Below are positions 1-6,737 of a stretch of DNA of 8,578 nucleotides, piece after piece. The translations under genes were made by a program, and so were the position numbers. This DNA comes from an uncultured Bacilli bacterium. GTDB lineage: Bacteria; Bacillota_I; Bacilli_A; RF39; UBA660. The stretch lies in NCBI GenBank assembly GCA_947584955.1, contig CANPWS010000043.1, positions 1-8,578 of the forward strand. The letters are read 5' to 3'. Positions within the stretch are counted from its first letter, which is position 1. Every line of letters starts with the position of its first letter. Below the pieces are notes generated by a model. It saw only the letters and a program-made list of their open reading frames with translations. It searched no databases and was not told the origin of the DNA.

Positions 1-1527
1 TTACCTGCATTAAATATTACTAGTCCAGAATTATACATATATTTATTAATGGTAATTATTTGCTATATTGCTACAAATAGTTTAAATTTAATAAATATAT
101 CTAATATAGTAACAAGAGCAAAAAATCCCACTAAAAAGATAATATATACATATGGTATATTTCTTGGAATAATTTGTATTATAGCACTAGTAAATATAAT
201 TTTAAGTCCATTATTTAATTCAAAATCTTGGTCAAATCGAATAACTGTTTTAGAAGATGCAAACTTTAATGAAGATATTGAAGAAGTTGATTTTAGTAAA
301 GTACCACTTATAGATAAAGAATCATCTAGAAAATTAGGTGATCGAGTAATGGGACAGATGAGTGAATTAGTAAGTCAATTTTATGTATCAAATTTGTATA
401 CACAAATTAATTATAACAGTGAAATATTAAGAGTAACACCACTAGAATATAACGGTTTAATTAAATGGTTTAATAACAAAAAAGAAGGAACAAAAGGATA
501 TATAAAAGTAAATTCAGTAAATGGTGAAACAGAACTTGTAAAACTTGATAAAGGTATGAAGTATATGCCTAGTGCTTATTTCTTTAAAAATTTAAAAAGA
601 TATTTAAGAATAAAATATCCTACAACAATATTTGGATATGAAAGTTTTGAAATAGATAATGATGGTAATCCATATTGGGTAATACCAACATTAAAATATA
701 CAGGAATTGGAATAAAAGAAGAATTAACACGAGTTATTTTATTAGAGCCAATAACAGGAAAAAGTAAAAAATATAAATCAAAAGATGTTCCAACATGGGT
801 AGATCAAGTATATTCTGCAGATTTAGTAATTGAGCAAATAGATGATTATGGATTATATAAAAATGGTTTTTTAAATTCAATTTTTTCACAAAATGGAGTA
901 GTACAAACCACTGAAGGATACAATTATTTAGTAAAAGATGACGATGTATACTTATATACAGGAATAACATCAGTATCATCAGATGAATCTAATATAGGTT
1001 TTGTACTTACTAATCTTAGAACAAAGGAAACAAAATTTTATAAAGTACCAGGAGCAGAAGAATATTCAGCAATGGCATCAGCAGAAGGACAAGTACAACA
1101 AATGAAATATAAATCATCTTTTCCGTTATTAATAAATTTAAATAATAGACCAACATATTTATTAAGTTTAAAAGATAATGCAGGACTCGTGAAAATGTAT
1201 GCTTTTGTAGATGTAACTGATTATCAAAAAGTAGTAGTAAGTGATAGCACTTTAGGAATTGAAGTTGCTGCATCCAATTATTTAAATAATGCCAATATTA
1301 ATCTAAATAGTGATACAAGTATAAAAAAAAATATAACGATAAAATCAATAACTAATGCTACAATTGATGGTAATACTTATTACTATATAACAGATACAGA
1401 AGGAAAAAAATACCGTGCAATAATAAAAATAAATCCTAATGTATTACCATTTTTATCAGTAGGGACAACTATAGAAATAAATTATCTAAAAGAAAGTGAA
1501 ATTATAGATATATTAGAAATTAAATAA
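1..1527 (+). CDS. membrane-anchored conserved protein of unknown function, 5'-truncated by the window edge
   Basis: The frame is open from base 1, so the gene begins upstream. The first ATG (49) falls inside a hydrophobic stretch and is not a credible start. Numbering from that ATG, two membrane segments are visible, one just before and after residue 1 and one at about 31-56. A long, probably extracytoplasmic region of about 430 residues follows. It has many short conserved-looking blocks, for example SELVSQF (105-111), GNPYWV (206-211), VPTWVD (247-252) and EYSAMASAEG (338-347). Residues 425-492 look like a small separate beta-rich domain, possibly OB-like. From memory, very similar proteins occur in gut clostridia, where they are annotated as hypothetical or loosely as CvpA-like. 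I know of no proven function and assign none. A clear terminator follows the stop, so this gene probably ends its transcription unit. Whether the large domain lies outside the cell is inferred from the membrane segments alone. Confidence 0.85.
   Translation, partial: LPALNITSPELYIYLLMVIICYIATNSLNLINISNIVTRAKNPTKKIIYTYGIFLGIICIIALVNIILSPLFNSKSWSNRITVLEDANFNEDIEEVDFSKVPLIDKESSRKLGDRVMGQMSELVSQFYVSNLYTQINYNSEILRVTPLEYNGLIKWFNNKKEGTKGYIKVNSVNGETELVKLDKGMKYMPSAYFFKNLKRYLRIKYPTTIFGYESFEIDNDGNPYWVIPTLKYTGIGIKEELTRVILLEPITGKSKKYKSKDVPTWVDQVYSADLVIEQIDDYGLYKNGFLNSIFSQNGVVQTTEGYNYLVKDDDVYLYTGITSVSSDESNIGFVLTNLRTKETKFYKVPGAEEYSAMASAEGQVQQMKYKSSFPLLINLNNRPTYLLSLKDNAGLVKMYAFVDVTDYQKVVVSDSTLGIEVAASNYLNNANINLNSDTSIKKNITIKSITNATIDGNTYYYITDTEGKKYRAIIKINPNVLPFLSVGTTIEINYLKESEIIDILEIK
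1323..1331 (+). repeat. A9 homopolymer inside the membrane-protein gene
   Basis: Nine consecutive A residues, the longest A run I found inside a gene here; several A8 runs also occur. It lies at about residues 425-428, just before the C-terminal small domain. Losing one A puts a TAA directly after the tract, and gaining one A gives a TAA a few codons later. Slippage in either direction would therefore remove the last domain. Whether slippage occurs is not known. Confidence 0.6.
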
Positions 1528-1538
1528 TAAAAATCATG

Positions 1539-1567
1539 CCCCGTTTTTATAAAGCGGGGTTTACTTT
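1539..1567 (+). terminator. Rho-independent terminator after the membrane-protein gene
   Basis: CCCCG (1539-1543) pairs with CGGGG (1555-1559). The stem continues inward through one G-U and three A-T pairs to a 3-base loop, giving about 9 pairs. The tail is TTTACTTT, a moderate T tract. The GC-rich stem stands out strongly from the AT-rich surroundings. It begins 12 bases after the TAA stop. Confidence 0.85.
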
Positions 1568-1632
1568 AATAAAAATAGAAAGTAAAATTTATAATTTTTT
1601 TTGTCAAATATATTTTAAAATAACATTAATTT

Positions 1633-1641
1633 TGTTATACT
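1633..1641 (+). promoter_or_regulatory. extended -10 promoter for asnB
   Basis: TGTTATACT is a TG-n extended -10 with a near-consensus hexamer (TATACT, 1636-1641). The -35 position at 17-base spacing (1613-1618) is only T/A-rich, so the promoter would depend on the extended -10. A start near 1648 gives a leader of about 18 bases, just enough for the GAGGT ribosome binding site at 1653-1657. This leaves no room for a T-box or other riboswitch. Confidence 0.55.
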
Positions 1642-1665
1642 AATATAGAAATGAGGTAATAAATA

Positions 1666-3489
1666 ATGTGCGGAATAACAGGATTTGTAGACAAAAAAAT
1701 TAAAAATAAAGATAAAGTAATAAAAGATATGGCTGATTTAATTGCACATCGTGGTCCAGATTCGGAAGGATATTATGTAGATTCTGAAATAGCAATGGGA
1801 TTTAGAAGATTATCAATAATCGATTTATCAACAGGAAATCAACCAATATATAATGAAGAAAAAGATAAAGTAATTACCTTTAATGGAGAGATATATAATT
1901 ATAAATATTTAAAAGAAGACTTAGAAGCTAAAGGACATATATTTACTACAAATACTGATACTGAAGTAATACTACATGGTTATGAAGAATATGGTGAAGA
2001 TGTATTACACATGTTAAGAGGAATGTTTGCCTTTGTAATATATGATATAAATAAAAAAGAATTATTTGGAGCAAGAGATTTTTATGGAATTAAACCATTT
2101 TATTATTATCATAAAGGAAATACATTTATGTATTCATCAGAAATAAAGTCATTTTTAGGTAATCCAAATTTTGAAAAAGAATTAAATCAAAGTAAACTAG
2201 AAGAATACTTAACATTTCAATATAGTGCAGGATATGATTCGTTTTTCAAAAATGTATATAAGCTAGAACCAGGTTCATTTTTTAAATATAAAAATGGTAA
2301 AATGACTATTTCCAAGTATTATGAATTAGAATTTAGTAGTGATAAGAGTAAAACATTAGAAGAATATGTAAAAGGAATAAAAGAATTAATAGATGATTCT
2401 GTAAAAGTACATAAAATAAGTGATGTAGAAGTAGGCTCATTTTTATCAAGTGGTGTAGATTCATCACTTATAGCTACACTTGCTGATGTCGATAAAACAT
2501 TTACAGTAGGTTATGATAATAAAAAATATAGTGAAATAGATTATGCTAAAGAATTATCTGAAAAGATTAAAGTAGAAAATATAAATAAAAAGATAAGTAA
2601 ACAAGAATATTTTAATAAATTTCCGATGATTCAGTATTATATGGATGAACCATTAGCTGATCCTTCAGCAATAGCTCTTTATTTTGTTGCAAATCTTGCC
2701 AGTAAACATGTAAAAGTAGCACTTTCAGGAGAAGGAGCGGATGAAATATTTGGAGGTTATAATATTTATCATGAACCATATTCAGTAAGTTGGTATTATA
2801 AAATACCTTATATAATAAGAAGATTTATAGGTATATTAGCAACACCATTTAAAGATAAAAGAGGTTTTAATTTTTTAGTAAGAAGAAGTAAAAAATTAGA
2901 AGATAGATATGTTGGAAATGCTTTTATCTTTGATACAAATGAAATAAAAAAAATACTGGCATATCAAAAAAGTGATAAAACATTTAAAGATTTAACTAAA
3001 CCATATTATGATAAAATAAAGAAATATGATCCAGTACAAAAAATGCAATATATAGATGTTAATTTTTGGTTAGTCGGAGATATTTTACTTAAAGCAGATA
3101 AAATGTCAATGGCAAATTCATTAGAAGTAAGAGTACCATTTTTAGATAGAATAGTAATAGATTATGCAAAGGATATGCCTACAAAATATAAAATAAAAGA
3201 TGGACAAACTAAATATGCATTTAGACAAGTAGCTAGTGAAGTACTTGAAAAGAAATGGTCAGAAAAGAAAAAATTAGGTTTTCCAGTACCGATTAGAGAA
3301 TGGATAAAGGAAAAAGATATATATAATAAAATTAAAGATACATTTAAAGAAGGAAATCAATTTTTTAAAACAGAAGAAATAATAAAATTATTAGATGAAC
3401 ATGTTGAGGGAAAAAAAGATAATTCACGAAAAATATGGACAATATATTCATTTTTAATCTGGTATAAAGAGTATTTCATTGAAAGATAA
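1666..3489 (+). CDS. asnB: asparagine synthase (glutamine-hydrolysing)
   Basis: Makes asparagine from aspartate, ATP and glutamine in the cytoplasm. The class II glutamine amidotransferase domain is at the N-terminus: Cys2 in MCGITGF is the nucleophile once Met is removed, and RRLSIID (47-53), NGE (73-75) and Asp98 line the glutamine site. The ammonia-using synthetase domain follows, with the PP-loop SSGVDSS (261-267) that binds ATP, SGEGADE (354-360), and KADKMSMANSLEVRVPFLD (476-494). At 607 residues it matches full-length Firmicute AsnB-type enzymes. GAGGT (1653-1657) sits 8 bases before the ATG, and the required Cys2 fixes this start. The gene has its own promoter and is preceded by a terminator. 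No terminator is visible after it, so some readthrough into tsaE is possible. The synthetase half resembles other AsnB paralogues used for amidating cell-wall or peptide substrates, so the substrate is inferred from overall family resemblance. Confidence 0.95.
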   Translation: MCGITGFVDKKIKNKDKVIKDMADLIAHRGPDSEGYYVDSEIAMGFRRLSIIDLSTGNQPIYNEEKDKVITFNGEIYNYKYLKEDLEAKGHIFTTNTDTEVILHGYEEYGEDVLHMLRGMFAFVIYDINKKELFGARDFYGIKPFYYYHKGNTFMYSSEIKSFLGNPNFEKELNQSKLEEYLTFQYSAGYDSFFKNVYKLEPGSFFKYKNGKMTISKYYELEFSSDKSKTLEEYVKGIKELIDDSVKVHKISDVEVGSFLSSGVDSSLIATLADVDKTFTVGYDNKKYSEIDYAKELSEKIKVENINKKISKQEYFNKFPMIQYYMDEPLADPSAIALYFVANLASKHVKVALSGEGADEIFGGYNIYHEPYSVSWYYKIPYIIRRFIGILATPFKDKRGFNFLVRRSKKLEDRYVGNAFIFDTNEIKKILAYQKSDKTFKDLTKPYYDKIKKYDPVQKMQYIDVNFWLVGDILLKADKMSMANSLEVRVPFLDRIVIDYAKDMPTKYKIKDGQTKYAFRQVASEVLEKKWSEKKKLGFPVPIREWIKEKDIYNKIKDTFKEGNQFFKTEEIIKLLDEHVEGKKDNSRKIWTIYSFLIWYKEYFIER

Positions 3490-3498
3490 TATAAACTA

Positions 3499-3527
3499 TT
3501 GCATACTTATATAAGATTATGTATAAT
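3499..3527 (+). promoter_or_regulatory. sigma-A type promoter of the tsaE-tsaB-rimI-tsaD operon
   Basis: TTGCAT (3499-3504), a 17-base spacer and a perfect TATAAT (3522-3527). The predicted start near 3534 lies about 27 bases before the GTG of tsaE. The spacer contains the perfect palindrome CTTATATAAG (3506-3515). The -10 overlaps an in-frame ATG at 3519, which therefore could not be the tsaE start on this transcript. Confidence 0.75.
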
Positions 3528-3549
3528 AAAATAGAAGATAAAAAAAGAA

Positions 3550-3555
3550 AGGTGA
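3550..3555 (+). promoter_or_regulatory. ribosome binding site deciding the tsaE start
   Basis: AGGTGA ends 5 bases before the GTG at 3561. The same AGGTGA-plus-5 arrangement precedes tsaD and clpP in this window. Another in-frame GTG (3552) lies within the site itself and would have no ribosome binding site of its own. Confidence 0.75.
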
Positions 3556-3560
3556 ACAAA

Positions 3561-4010
3561 GTGGAAGAATATAAAATAGCAATTCGTGATGAAGAAGATT
3601 TAATAGAATTAGCACAGAACATTGAATCAGAAAAATTTGAAAACATGGTAATATGTTTAGATGGAGAATTAGGAAGTGGAAAAACAGTTTTTGCAAAAGC
3701 ATTTGCTCATTCCATGGGAATAGCAGAAATATCTTCTCCAACATTTAGTATAATTAAAGAATACGTAGGAGAATTACCTTTATATCATATGGATGTATAT
3801 AGAGTAGAAGGAAATGTTGATAATTTAGGATTAAGTGAATACTTTGAAAAAAACGGTGTAACAATAATTGAATGGGCAGAATTAATAAAAGATTATTTAC
3901 CAAAAGAAAGGCTTGAAATAAAAATAAAAGTAACTGGAGAAAATACAAGATTAGTAATACTAAAACCATATGGTGAAAAATATGTAAGTATATGTGAGGC
4001 AGTAATATGA
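3561..4010 (+). CDS. tsaE: tRNA threonylcarbamoyladenosine biosynthesis ATPase TsaE
   Basis: TsaE is the ATPase that works with the TsaB-TsaD heterodimer in transferring the threonylcarbamoyl group to A37 of ANN-decoding tRNAs. From the GTG at 3561 the protein has 149 residues, the usual family size. The Walker A loop GELGSGKT is at 35-42, followed by SSPTF (58-62), the HMDVYR block (76-81) with Asp78, and IIEW (102-105), all hallmarks of the family. I chose the GTG because AGGTGA lies 5 bases upstream and because the promoter -10 covers the only upstream ATG (3519). Starting at that ATG would add 14 lysine-rich residues not typical of TsaE. The stop overlaps the tsaB start as ATGA, which suggests coupled translation. 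Confidence 0.93.
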   Translation: MEEYKIAIRDEEDLIELAQNIESEKFENMVICLDGELGSGKTVFAKAFAHSMGIAEISSPTFSIIKEYVGELPLYHMDVYRVEGNVDNLGLSEYFEKNGVTIIEWAELIKDYLPKERLEIKIKVTGENTRLVILKPYGEKYVSICEAVI

Positions 4011-4639
4011 TATCTTTATTTATAGATACATCTTTATCTGATGTATCTATTGCTTTATTAAAAAATGAAAAAATATTAGCTCAAAAAATAGAAAAAATAC
4101 CAAATGAACATTCAAAATATACAGTTAGCTATATAGATGAAATATTAAAAAAGTCGAAAACAAGTCCAAAAGAAGTAGAAAAAATATATGCAATAAATGG
4201 TCCAGGATCATTTACAGGAATTAGAATAGGACTTACAATTAGTAAAGTATATGCTTATATTTTAAATATAAAAGTAACATTAATATCTACATTAAAAGCT
4301 TTAGCATTATCAGTAACATTAGATAAAGAAGATTATATTTTATCATTAATTGATGCTAAAAATGATAATTTTTATGTAGGACTTTATGATAAATCATATA
4401 AAGAAATAGAAAAAGAACACTTTACTAATATTGAAGAAGTAAAAAAAATAATAGAAAAATATAAAAATATGAAAATTATATCATCATCACAAATAAAGTC
4501 ATTAAAAATAGATGAAGTAATAGAAACATTAGATATAGAAAAAATAGTTACATATTACAAAGATAAAGAAGCAGTAAACGCACATATGGTAATGCCAAGT
4601 TATCTAAAAGCACCAGGAGTAACGATAAAAAATGTTTAG
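4007..4639 (+). CDS. tsaB: tRNA threonylcarbamoyladenosine biosynthesis protein TsaB
   Basis: TsaB is the ASKHA-fold partner of TsaD. It carries no catalytic activity of its own but scaffolds the t6A transferase and binds TsaE. The N-terminal half shows the family pattern: LFIDTS (4-9), a helix around EHSKYTVSYIDEIL (34-47), and NGPGSFTGIRIGL (64-76), followed by LIDAKNDNFYVGLYD (114-128). The C-terminal half is poorly conserved, as is usual for TsaB, and ends with the PSYLKAP block (197-203). At 210 residues it is slightly shorter than the common 220-230. GAGG (3996-3999) lies 7 bases upstream of the ATG, which overlaps the tsaE stop (ATGA). Its own 3' end overlaps rimI by 8 bases. The tight packing supports one mRNA and coupled translation. 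Confidence 0.93.
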   Translation: MISLFIDTSLSDVSIALLKNEKILAQKIEKIPNEHSKYTVSYIDEILKKSKTSPKEVEKIYAINGPGSFTGIRIGLTISKVYAYILNIKVTLISTLKALALSVTLDKEDYILSLIDAKNDNFYVGLYDKSYKEIEKEHFTNIEEVKKIIEKYKNMKIISSSQIKSLKIDEVIETLDIEKIVTYYKDKEAVNAHMVMPSYLKAPGVTIKNV

Positions 4640-4985
4640 AACACTTGATCATATTGAAGATAGTCCATTTGCAAAATATGTTGAATATATAGAAAATGGC
4701 AATGTTATAGCTAAGATGAAATATTCAATTATATATGAAAGAATGGAATTAGATGATCTTTTTGTAAAAGAAGAATATCGAAATAGAGGAATAGGACGAA
4801 AAATGTTAACTTATTTAGTAAGTGTTGCTATAAATGAAAGGGTAATAAATATTACTCTTGAAGTTAGAAAATCTAATGAAATAGCTAGAAATTTATATAA
4901 AAAATTTGGCTTTCGTGAAGTAGCATTAAGAAGATTTTATTATGGCGATGAAGATGGAATATTGATGGAAAAACAGGTGATGTAG
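4632..4985 (+). CDS. rimI: RimI-type GNAT N-acetyltransferase, short form
   Basis: GNAT-fold acetyltransferase of the RimI type, the family that acetylates the N-terminus of ribosomal protein S18 in enterobacteria. In Firmicutes it is commonly encoded between tsaB and tsaD. The acetyl-CoA loop RNRGIG (50-55) fits R/Q-x-x-G-x-G/A. LEVRKSN (77-83) and NLYKKFGF (87-94), with the likely catalytic Tyr89, and the tail RRFYYGDEDGILMEKQ (100-115) are typical of RimI. At 117 residues it is about 30 shorter than the usual 145-150 and lacks most of the first strand and helix. The start cannot be moved upstream because a TAA in this frame (4626-4628) comes just before the ATG. AGGAG (4615-4619) is 12 bases away, a rather long spacing. 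The real substrate is unproven. Confidence 0.85.
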   Translation: MFRTLDHIEDSPFAKYVEYIENGNVIAKMKYSIIYERMELDDLFVKEEYRNRGIGRKMLTYLVSVAINERVINITLEVRKSNEIARNLYKKFGFREVALRRFYYGDEDGILMEKQVM

Positions 4986-5999
4986 ATGAAAGATATATAT
5001 GCATTAGCAATTGAATCATCATGTGATGAAACAAGTATGAGTATTATAAAAAATGGTTCTATAGAAATAAAAACAGTAGTAAATACTCAAATAGATATTC
5101 ATAAAAAGTTTGGTGGAGTAGTACCAGAAATTGCTAGTAGAAGTCACATAGAAAATATAACAATAGTATTAGAAGAATTATTTGATGGTCTTGATTTAAC
5201 TTTAGATGATATAGATATCATTGGAGTAACATATGGACCAGGATTAATTGGAAGTTTATTAATAGGGTTAATGGCTGCTAAAACTATCTCTTTAGTAACT
5301 AATCTTCCACTTATACCAGTTCATCATATTGCAGGACATATTTATGCAAATAATTTAGAAAAAAGGTTAACATTTCCACTTATTAGTTTAGTAGTAAGTG
5401 GAGGACATACTGATTTAATTTATATGAAAGAAGATTATTCTTTTGAACATATTGGTGGAACACTAGATGATGCAGTAGGAGAAGCATATGATAAAGTAGC
5501 TAAAATTTTAGGATTATCATATCCTGGTGGACCTATAATAGATGAATTGTCCAAAAAAGGTGAAGATACTTATAATTTACCATATCCACTTGATGATAAT
5601 AGTTATAATTTTAGTTTTTCAGGAATAAAAAGTGCCGTTATTAATCTTGTACACAATGAAAAGCAAAGAGGAAATAATATAAGAAAAGAAGATATGTGTA
5701 AGAGTTTTCAAGATAGAGTAGTAACAATATTAGTAAAAAAAACAATGAGAGCTATGCAAGAATATGGAGTAACAAATTTAGTACTTGCTGGAGGAGTCGC
5801 AGCAAATAGTTATTTACGTGAATGTTTAAAAATAGAATGTGAAAAAAGAAATTATAACTTTTCATATCCTAAAATGAAATATTGCACAGATAATGCAGCA
5901 ATGATAGGTGCGGCAGCTTATTATGCATATAAAAAAAATGTCATTGCTGATTTAAATTTAAATGCTAAAGCAGTAGATAGTTTATATCAATATAAATAG
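4986..5999 (+). CDS. tsaD: tRNA N6-adenosine threonylcarbamoyltransferase TsaD
   Basis: Catalytic subunit that moves threonylcarbamoyl from its AMP adduct to A37 of tRNA. It is the universal Kae1/Qri7/TsaD protein. The motifs run in order: ESSCDET (10-16), VPEIASRSH (46-54), GPGLIGSLLIGL (84-95), HHIAGH (113-117 hold the two metal-binding His), VSGGHTDL (137-144), DDAVGEAYDK (161-170), GGP (181-183), FSGIKS (211-216), AGGVAANSYLR (268-278) and TDNAAMIG (301-308) with metal ligand Asp302. At 337 residues it is the length of the E. coli enzyme. The ATG follows the rimI stop with no gap, and AGGTGA (4975-4980) lies 5 bases upstream, inside the end of rimI. It is the last gene of the operon. TsaC/Sua5, which makes the threonylcarbamoyl-AMP substrate, must be encoded elsewhere. 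Confidence 0.97.
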   Translation: MKDIYALAIESSCDETSMSIIKNGSIEIKTVVNTQIDIHKKFGGVVPEIASRSHIENITIVLEELFDGLDLTLDDIDIIGVTYGPGLIGSLLIGLMAAKTISLVTNLPLIPVHHIAGHIYANNLEKRLTFPLISLVVSGGHTDLIYMKEDYSFEHIGGTLDDAVGEAYDKVAKILGLSYPGGPIIDELSKKGEDTYNLPYPLDDNSYNFSFSGIKSAVINLVHNEKQRGNNIRKEDMCKSFQDRVVTILVKKTMRAMQEYGVTNLVLAGGVAANSYLRECLKIECEKRNYNFSYPKMKYCTDNAAMIGAAAYYAYKKNVIADLNLNAKAVDSLYQYK

Positions 6000-6016
6000 T
6001 AAAAAATTGCAGTAAT

Positions 6017-6045
6017 AAAAAAAGTTAGAAAAATTAATTTCTAAC
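6017..6045 (-). terminator. Rho-independent terminator, minus strand, second one downstream of clpP
   Basis: GTTAGAAA (6024-6031) pairs perfectly with TTTCTAAC (6038-6045) around a 6-base loop. On the minus strand the stem is followed at once by seven T (the A run 6017-6023). On the plus strand there is no T tract, so this serves clpP rather than tsaD. It would catch transcripts that pass the weaker hairpin at 6137-6154. Confidence 0.7.
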
Positions 6046-6054
6046 AAAATATTT

Positions 6055-6063
6055 TGATATAAT
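6055..6063 (+). promoter_or_regulatory. possible extended -10 promoter in the tsaD-clpP gap
   Basis: TGATATAAT is a perfect extended -10 and the same 9-mer as in the strong promoter at 6813-6821. The -35 position is weak (T/A only, inside the upstream hairpin). A transcript starting near 6070 would reach the plus-strand terminator about 90-95 bases later and has no ATG. In sequence this AT-rich, chance is a serious alternative. Confidence 0.25.
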
Positions 6064-6129
6064 CTAACCTGACAAAAGAAATTTTAACCATATAATTATT
6101 TTATACAAAATTATAATAAATATCTATAG

Positions 6130-6163
6130 AAAAAATAACTATACAACTATAGTTTATTTTTTT
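6130..6163. terminator. two-way terminator between tsaD and clpP
   Basis: AACTATA (6137-6143) pairs with TATAGTT (6148-6154) around the loop CAAC. With one bulged T the stem can extend into the flanking A and T runs. The plus strand has T7 at 6157-6163 and the minus strand has T6 opposite 6130-6135, so the hairpin could end both the tsaD operon and clpP. The stem has few G-C pairs and is only moderately stable. It overlaps the clpP stop by one base, and its plus-strand T tract lies within the last clpP codons. Confidence 0.6.
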
Positions 6164-6726
6164 ATTTTATCTATAATACCATATTCTAAAGCTTCAGAAC
6201 TATCAAGAAAATGATCTCGTTCGGTATCGTTTTCGATTTGTTTAATACTTTTTCCAGTATTTTTAGCTAAAATAGCATTTAAATTTTTTTTAAGTTTTAA
6301 AATTCTTTCCGCAGCAATCTTAATTTCCGTTGCTTGACCTTGGGCTCCACCTAAAGGCTGATGAATCATAACTTCTGAATTAGGAAGAGCAAATCTTTTT
6401 CCTTTTGTACCGGAAGAAAGTAAAAATGCAGCCATCGATGCAGCCATACCAATACAAATAGTAACAACATCACTTTTTATATAGTTCATAGTGTCATATA
6501 TAGCCATACCAGATGTTATACTACCACCAGGAGAATTAATATAAAGAGAAATATCATCATTATTAATACTATCTAAATATAAAAGCTGAGCAACAATACT
6601 ATTAGATAAATTATCATCAATTTCACCATTTAAAATAATTATTCGGTCTTTTAAAAGCCTAGAATAAATATCATAGCTTCTTTCACCAGCACTTGTTTTT
6701 TCAATAACTACTGGAACTAAGTTCAT
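6154..6726 (-). CDS. clpP: ATP-dependent Clp protease proteolytic subunit ClpP
   Basis: Serine peptidase that forms the double-heptamer chamber of Clp proteases and degrades proteins unfolded by ClpX or ClpC. From the ATG at 6726-6724 the protein has 190 residues and begins [20 protein letters not shown], the classic Firmicute N-terminus with little or no propeptide. The catalytic triad is Ser97 (GMAAS, 93-97), His122 (MIHQPLGG, 120-127) and Asp171 (TERD, 168-171), the same numbers as mature E. coli Clp[11 protein letters not shown] (21-30) and NSPGGS (64-69) are also typical. Residue 99, often Gly after ASM, is Ala here, which probably has no effect. An in-frame GTG three codons upstream lies inside the ribosome binding site and is unlikely to be used. 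The gene stands alone, convergent with tsaD and divergent from the kinase gene. I see no CtsR or CIRCE operator. Confidence 0.97.
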   Translation of the reverse strand: MNLVPVVIEKTSAGERSYDIYSRLLKDRIIILNGEIDDNLSNSIVAQLLYLDSINNDDISLYINSPGGSITSGMAIYDTMNYIKSDVVTICIGMAASMAAFLLSSGTKGKRFALPNSEVMIHQPLGGAQGQATEIKIAAERILKLKKNLNAILAKNTGKSIKQIENDTERDHFLDSSEALEYGIIDKIKK

Positions 6727-6731
6727 TATAA

Positions 6732-6737
6732 TCACCT
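6732..6737 (-). promoter_or_regulatory. ribosome binding site deciding the clpP start
   Basis: Read on the minus strand, AGGTGA ends 5 bases before the ATG at 6726-6724. The GTG at 6735-6733 is in frame but is part of this site, so a start there would have no ribosome binding site. Confidence 0.8.

Noticed and set aside
734..1273. Two minus-strand open frames (734-979 and 1016-1273) opposite the membrane-protein gene
   Set aside because: They are rich in Leu, Ile and Tyr because they mirror AT-rich codons. No family is recognised and no promoter or ribosome binding site is seen. They are shadows of the plus-strand gene.
1601..1606. TTGTCA as a -35 for the asnB promoter
   Set aside because: It lies 29 bases from the extended -10 at 1636, and no good -10 sits 16-18 bases after it.
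1568..1665. T-box or other riboswitch ahead of asnB
   Set aside because: The likely transcription start leaves a leader of only about 18 bases, and no structured element is seen between the upstream terminator and the promoter.
3517..3969. Minus-strand open frames (3517-3744 and 3754-3969) opposite tsaE
   Set aside because: They lie entirely opposite a clear TsaE, have a Leu/Phe-rich composition typical of antisense shadows, and resemble no family.
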